From: JAWLFY01 sp964462125
GTDB lineage: Bacteria; Planctomycetota; Planctomycetia; Pirellulales; Pirellulaceae
Direction of reading: 5' to 3'
NCBI GenBank assembly: GCA_964462125.1
Contig: CAYWXT010000047.1
Location: 1-28,050 of the forward strand
Length of the DNA: 28,050 nt
The translations under genes and the position numbers were made by a program. The notes beneath the pieces were generated by a model. The model was not told the origin of the DNA and did no database searches. It saw only the letters and a list, made by a program, of their open reading frames with translations. How positions within the stretch are numbered: position 1 is the stretch's first letter; every line of letters starts with the position of its first letter. Shown here piece after piece: positions 25,223-28,050 of this stretch.

Positions 25223-26149
25223 TCAGAAGCTCATCCGGTACTCAAGGCGGAAGGTATCTTCGTACCAGACGTCCCCGGTCAGGGCTCGGCCATAGCCGGC
25301 ATACAGCGATTCGGCGCCGCACGCTGAAAAGCTGTTTCCGTTGAATGTAATTCGAGTTCCGATTTTGAGATTGCCGATCGTATCTCCGTCGGCCTCGGAC
25401 AACTGGCCGGCGGCGTTGGATTTCTTGCCGTCCAAAACGGTCCAGCCAACAAACTCAGCGACCGGCGACACGCTGTAGCAGCAGGACTGGTGCGCCTGAT
25501 AACTCAGACCGGCGCCATAGCGGAGAATGTTGCTGCCGAAGCCATCTGTGGCGCCGATGGGGATCCAATCACGGAATTCTCCTTCAAAGATCAGTCGATC
25601 CGAAAGCTTGTGAAACAGAAGCAGGCCCGGTTCCAGACTGACATGCTCGGTGCCCAGTCCTCGGCGGCCGTCGCCGGTCGGGATGTAGGTCCGAAATTGG
25701 TACGAAGCGACTGACGTATCCGTCATTAAAAACGCGTATTTCAACCCAGCTTCGATGTCCGAAAATCCAGCCGTGTTGTCGTTAAACTCGGGATCGACCG
25801 CGCGGATCGGGAGTTCGGCAAACACCGAAGCGCGATCGGCCACCGCATATTCGAGGTGAGTTCGGTACTCCTGATAGTCGACCTCATCCTCCGGGATGGG
25901 CGGTCCCGGTGCGCCGGGAGTCCATGTCGGCCAAAAGAACTCAGCGCGATCCGGAGACTCCAAGTCATAAGCAGCATCGAATCGCAGTCGCAACTGCGTC
26001 ATTGGAATCGCCGAATCAATGTAGCCGACATTGCTGTCCGCAATGATGATCTGGCCGTCCGCGGGCGATGCTAGCAGCCCTGCTGTGAAGCAAGCAGTCG
26101 CCGCCAGTCGGCTAATGATGCGCCGGATGGATGTACCATAGCCTTCCAT
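25223..26149 (-). CDS. Outer-membrane beta-barrel protein (MetA-pathway/transporter-like)
   Basis: A 308-residue exported protein. The signal peptide is residues ~1-33 (GTSIRRIISR, then a hydrophobic core, cleavage near ADG-Q). The rest has the alternating, aromatic-rich pattern of beta strands separated by turns (for example RLRFDAAYDLE, then YRTHLEYAVADRASVFAELPI, then YQFRTYIPTGDGRRGLG). It ends in EYRMSF, with the terminal Phe expected for BAM-assisted insertion. The pattern resembles proteins of the phenol-degradation meta-pathway/outer-membrane transporter group; that assignment is tentative and no substrate can be given. Four Cys (two adjacent, plus two further) may form disulfides. 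It lies upstream of, and on the same strand as, the kinase gene's 3' end, with a 231-bp gap holding no gene. Confidence 0.8.
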   Translation of the reverse strand: MEGYGTSIRRIISRLAATACFTAGLLASPADGQIIIADSNVGYIDSAIPMTQLRLRFDAAYDLESPDRAEFFWPTWTPGAPGPPIPEDEVDYQEYRTHLEYAVADRASVFAELPIRAVDPEFNDNTAGFSDIEAGLKYAFLMTDTSVASYQFRTYIPTGDGRRGLGTEHVSLEPGLLLFHKLSDRLIFEGEFRDWIPIGATDGFGSNILRYGAGLSYQAHQSCCYSVSPVAEFVGWTVLDGKKSNAAGQLSEADGDTIGNLKIGTRITFNGNSFSACGAESLYAGYGRALTGDVWYEDTFRLEYRMSF

Positions 26150-26380
26150 GGTGATGCCCTTTGGATCCCTCTCGGCAGATTCCTGGGTGCTACGCCGCGC
26201 AATCGCGCGGGCCGACCGTCTGCCTTGGCCGGCGACCTTTCGTATCGGCAGGGCGGGGGTGGGAAATTCAGGCGAACTGAATCAACTGGGCCGATTTGCC
26301 GCAATCGCACGATGTTCGGCGATGCGCTGCAGAGGAGTGTTCTAGGAAATGTATCGGCCAGTTGTTTCCCGCGAGATTGC

Positions 26381-28050
26381 TCAGCGATCCTGGTTCTGTT
26401 CGCTTTCCAACGTTTCCCGCAGAGCTTGGTATCGCTCCTCGGAAAGCCCCAGCTCGCGCGCCCGGTCGAGGTGGCGTCTTGCTTCCTCGGGGCTTCCCTG
26501 TTGGGTCAGAATTTTAGCCAAATGGGCACTGTGCTCGCTCAGGCGACTGCCATAGCTGGGATTCTCCGGGGCCAATTCTCTGGCCTTCTTTTGGTAACGG
26601 ATGGCCTCCTCGGCCAAACTCTGAGCTTTCTCCAGTTGTTGCTCATTGAAAGCCAGCCAGCTCAGGCCGCCAAGGGTGTTGCCCAGCAAGCTGTGATAGG
26701 TCGAGCTTTCGGGAGAGGTGGCGGTGAGTTCCGTGAGGATCTCGCGGGACTCGTTCCAGTTTTCACCAGCTTCGTCGAAACGCTCGAGGTTTGCCATCGC
26801 CGCCGCCACGGAATTGCAGCAGTTGGCCAGTTCCTTTGCGAATCGCGGGACGAGTGGTGAATTCAACCGCTCAAGATCCTGATGTGCAGCGAGAAAAAAC
26901 TCGAGCGCCTCGTTCAAACGCTGTTGACGCTCCTGAGGATCCTTGAGCGTCGCGGCTTGTCCCAACGTCAAGTTGCCAAGATCCAGCCGGCTGATCCCGA
27001 GCTTGTAGAGGAATTCTCGTTCTTCGGGATATTGTTGCACGAGCTTCTCCAGCCGGGCGATCGCACTGTGATACGCCTGCTCGGCTTCGGAAACTCGGCC
27101 GGGAATTCTGCGCAAGAGTACGCCGAGATTGATCAACGCTCGTGCCAAATCTCCCTTGTAGTCCGACTCCGACGGGAATTGGTGTTCCAAGTCGCGAAGA
27201 AGGTCGATTGCATGTTCGAGCGTCTCCTCGGCGTCATCGGTCCGGCCGGTATTCGTCAGGAGAATGCCGAGGTTGTTATACGTCCGCGACAGTTCCCGGC
27301 GGTACTCGCGGTTATCGGCGAATTGTTCGACAAGCTCCTCTTGCAGCGGGAGTGCCCTCCGGTAGCTCCGTTCCGCTTCCCCGGGCTCGTCTTCGCGCAA
27401 CAGCTCCCCAAGAAACGTGTGGCTGATCGCCAGATGATACCTGGGCTCCGGTTTGTCCGGAAACTCGCGGCTAAGCTGTTCCAATCGGCCGATTGCTTCG
27501 CGGTAGTGTTCAGCGGCCTTCTGCGGTTCCTGCTGCAGAAGCCGGTAGATCTCGGCGACCCGGTGGTGAGCCAATGCTACCTCCTGGCGGAGGTTCGGAT
27601 CGGTCGGCTTGCTGTCTAGAAAGTCTTCGTAATAGCCTAGCGCCTTCTCCAAAAGTGCTTTGCGGACCGGCTCCATATGAGGAATGTTCACGAGCGATTC
27701 GTGGCCCACCTCGGTCAACATGTCGTCCACAGCGGCGAGGGAGTTGCGGAAGTTGGCTTCTGCCTCACGCCGAGCGGTGCTCTCGCGATCGGCCAGTTCA
27801 CCCATGTGGACGGCCGAGACGGTCGAGCCGACCGCGACGACGACCAACAGTGCGGCCACGGCGCTGGTCAGCCCTGCCACCATCGGTCGGCGGCGGCACC
27901 ACCGCCACAGACGTCCTGCAGGGCTGATCGGACGAGCCCGGATCGGCTCGCCGCAGAGCCAACGGCGCAGATCCGCACCGAATTCGGCGGCAGATGAATA
28001 GCGGCGGTCTGGAGCCTTCTCCAGGCATTTCAAGACGATCGTCTCCAGGT
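26381..28050 (-). CDS. Ser/Thr protein kinase with TPR tail, C-terminal part (partial)
   Basis: The window holds the last ~555 codons; the gene continues beyond 28050, so its start and the kinase active site are not visible. The first visible residues, LETIVLKCLEKAPDRRYSSA, then EFGADLRRWLCGEPIRARP, are subdomain XI of a Hanks-type kinase plus the typical planctomycete extension. One membrane helix follows (about residues 56-82, VAGLTSAVAALLVVVAVG), then a long extracytoplasmic region of tetratricopeptide repeats, with motifs such as AEHYREAIGRLEQLSREFPD and YNNLGILLTNTGRTDDAEE. The layout is a cytosolic kinase, membrane anchor and TPR sensor or scaffold. No gene for a substrate is nearby. 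Confidence 0.92.
   Translation of the reverse strand, partial: LETIVLKCLEKAPDRRYSSAAEFGADLRRWLCGEPIRARPISPAGRLWRWCRRRPMVAGLTSAVAALLVVVAVGSTVSAVHMGELADRESTARREAEANFRNSLAAVDDMLTEVGHESLVNIPHMEPVRKALLEKALGYYEDFLDSKPTDPNLRQEVALAHHRVAEIYRLLQQEPQKAAEHYREAIGRLEQLSREFPDKPEPRYHLAISHTFLGELLREDEPGEAERSYRRALPLQEELVEQFADNREYRRELSRTYNNLGILLTNTGRTDDAEETLEHAIDLLRDLEHQFPSESDYKGDLARALINLGVLLRRIPGRVSEAEQAYHSAIARLEKLVQQYPEEREFLYKLGISRLDLGNLTLGQAATLKDPQERQQRLNEALEFFLAAHQDLERLNSPLVPRFAKELANCCNSVAAAMANLERFDEAGENWNESREILTELTATSPESSTYHSLLGNTLGGLSWLAFNEQQLEKAQSLAEEAIRYQKKARELAPENPSYGSRLSEHSAHLAKILTQQGSPEEARRHLDRARELGLSEERYQALRETLESEQNQDR

Noticed and set aside
25144..25344. 66-residue frame overlapping the DUF1444-like stop codon
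   Set aside because: It runs antisense to the end of the outer-membrane protein gene, and its translation shows no pattern.

Overview
The window looks like a chromosomal segment of a planctomycete (Planctomycetota, Pirellulales-like). The reasons are a high-GC genome carrying a DUF1559 pseudopilin-like protein, a PEP-CTERM protein, a Flp-type pilin with the PTAVEYAVMLALI core, a TPR-tailed Ser/Thr kinase, an ExbB/ExbD cluster followed by a squalene-cyclase-repeat protein, and Kdo synthesis (kdsB), which implies a Gram-negative outer membrane. No rRNA, tRNA, CRISPR array, transposase or integrase was seen.

Layout. Positions 108-5263 (mostly + strand) hold a short membrane protein, an AI-2E family permease with a strongly acidic insert, an orphan FlgM-like anti-sigma factor, a Fur-family regulator with a direct repeat at its likely promoter, a minus-strand hypothetical, a TPR protein with a possible lipobox and a short conserved planctomycete-type protein. 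Positions 5256-9246 (- strand) hold an overlapping three-gene unit: an ABC-2 permease followed by two CNNM (CorC/HlyC-type) membrane proteins. Positions 9532-12225 (+) hold a Flp pilin gene, then a cobalamin riboswitch (9751-10014) with a 10-bp closing stem, followed by a DUF1289 Cys-rich small protein, a DUF1559 pseudopilin-like protein and a DUF4465 PEP-CTERM secreted protein. This looks like a corrinoid-controlled envelope operon. Positions 12293-15377 (+) hold kdsB, pyrG and a DUF1844 protein; KdsB uses the CTP that PyrG makes. Position 15367-16359 (-) is an NAD-dependent sugar epimerase.

Positions 16690-24267 (+) hold the second striking block: an 1110-residue secreted TPR protein, ExbB, ExbD, and a large protein whose third membrane helix carries the TonB/TolA-type S-x3-H motif. 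In that protein a long Pro/Arg/Glu-rich spacer leads to a squalene-cyclase-like alpha/alpha domain instead of a TonB C-terminal domain. I read this as a proton-motive-force-driven trans-envelope machine with a non-canonical third component. The block is preceded by a 21-bp tandem direct repeat. Positions 24356-28050 hold a DUF1444-like protein (+), an outer-membrane barrel protein (-) and the C-terminal part of a TPR-tailed Ser/Thr kinase (-) that runs off the window.

The two best candidates for undescribed biology are the B12-riboswitch operon (9751-12225) and the TonB-like/cyclase-fold ExbBD system (16554-24267). All family assignments come from reading motifs by eye; no database search was run.
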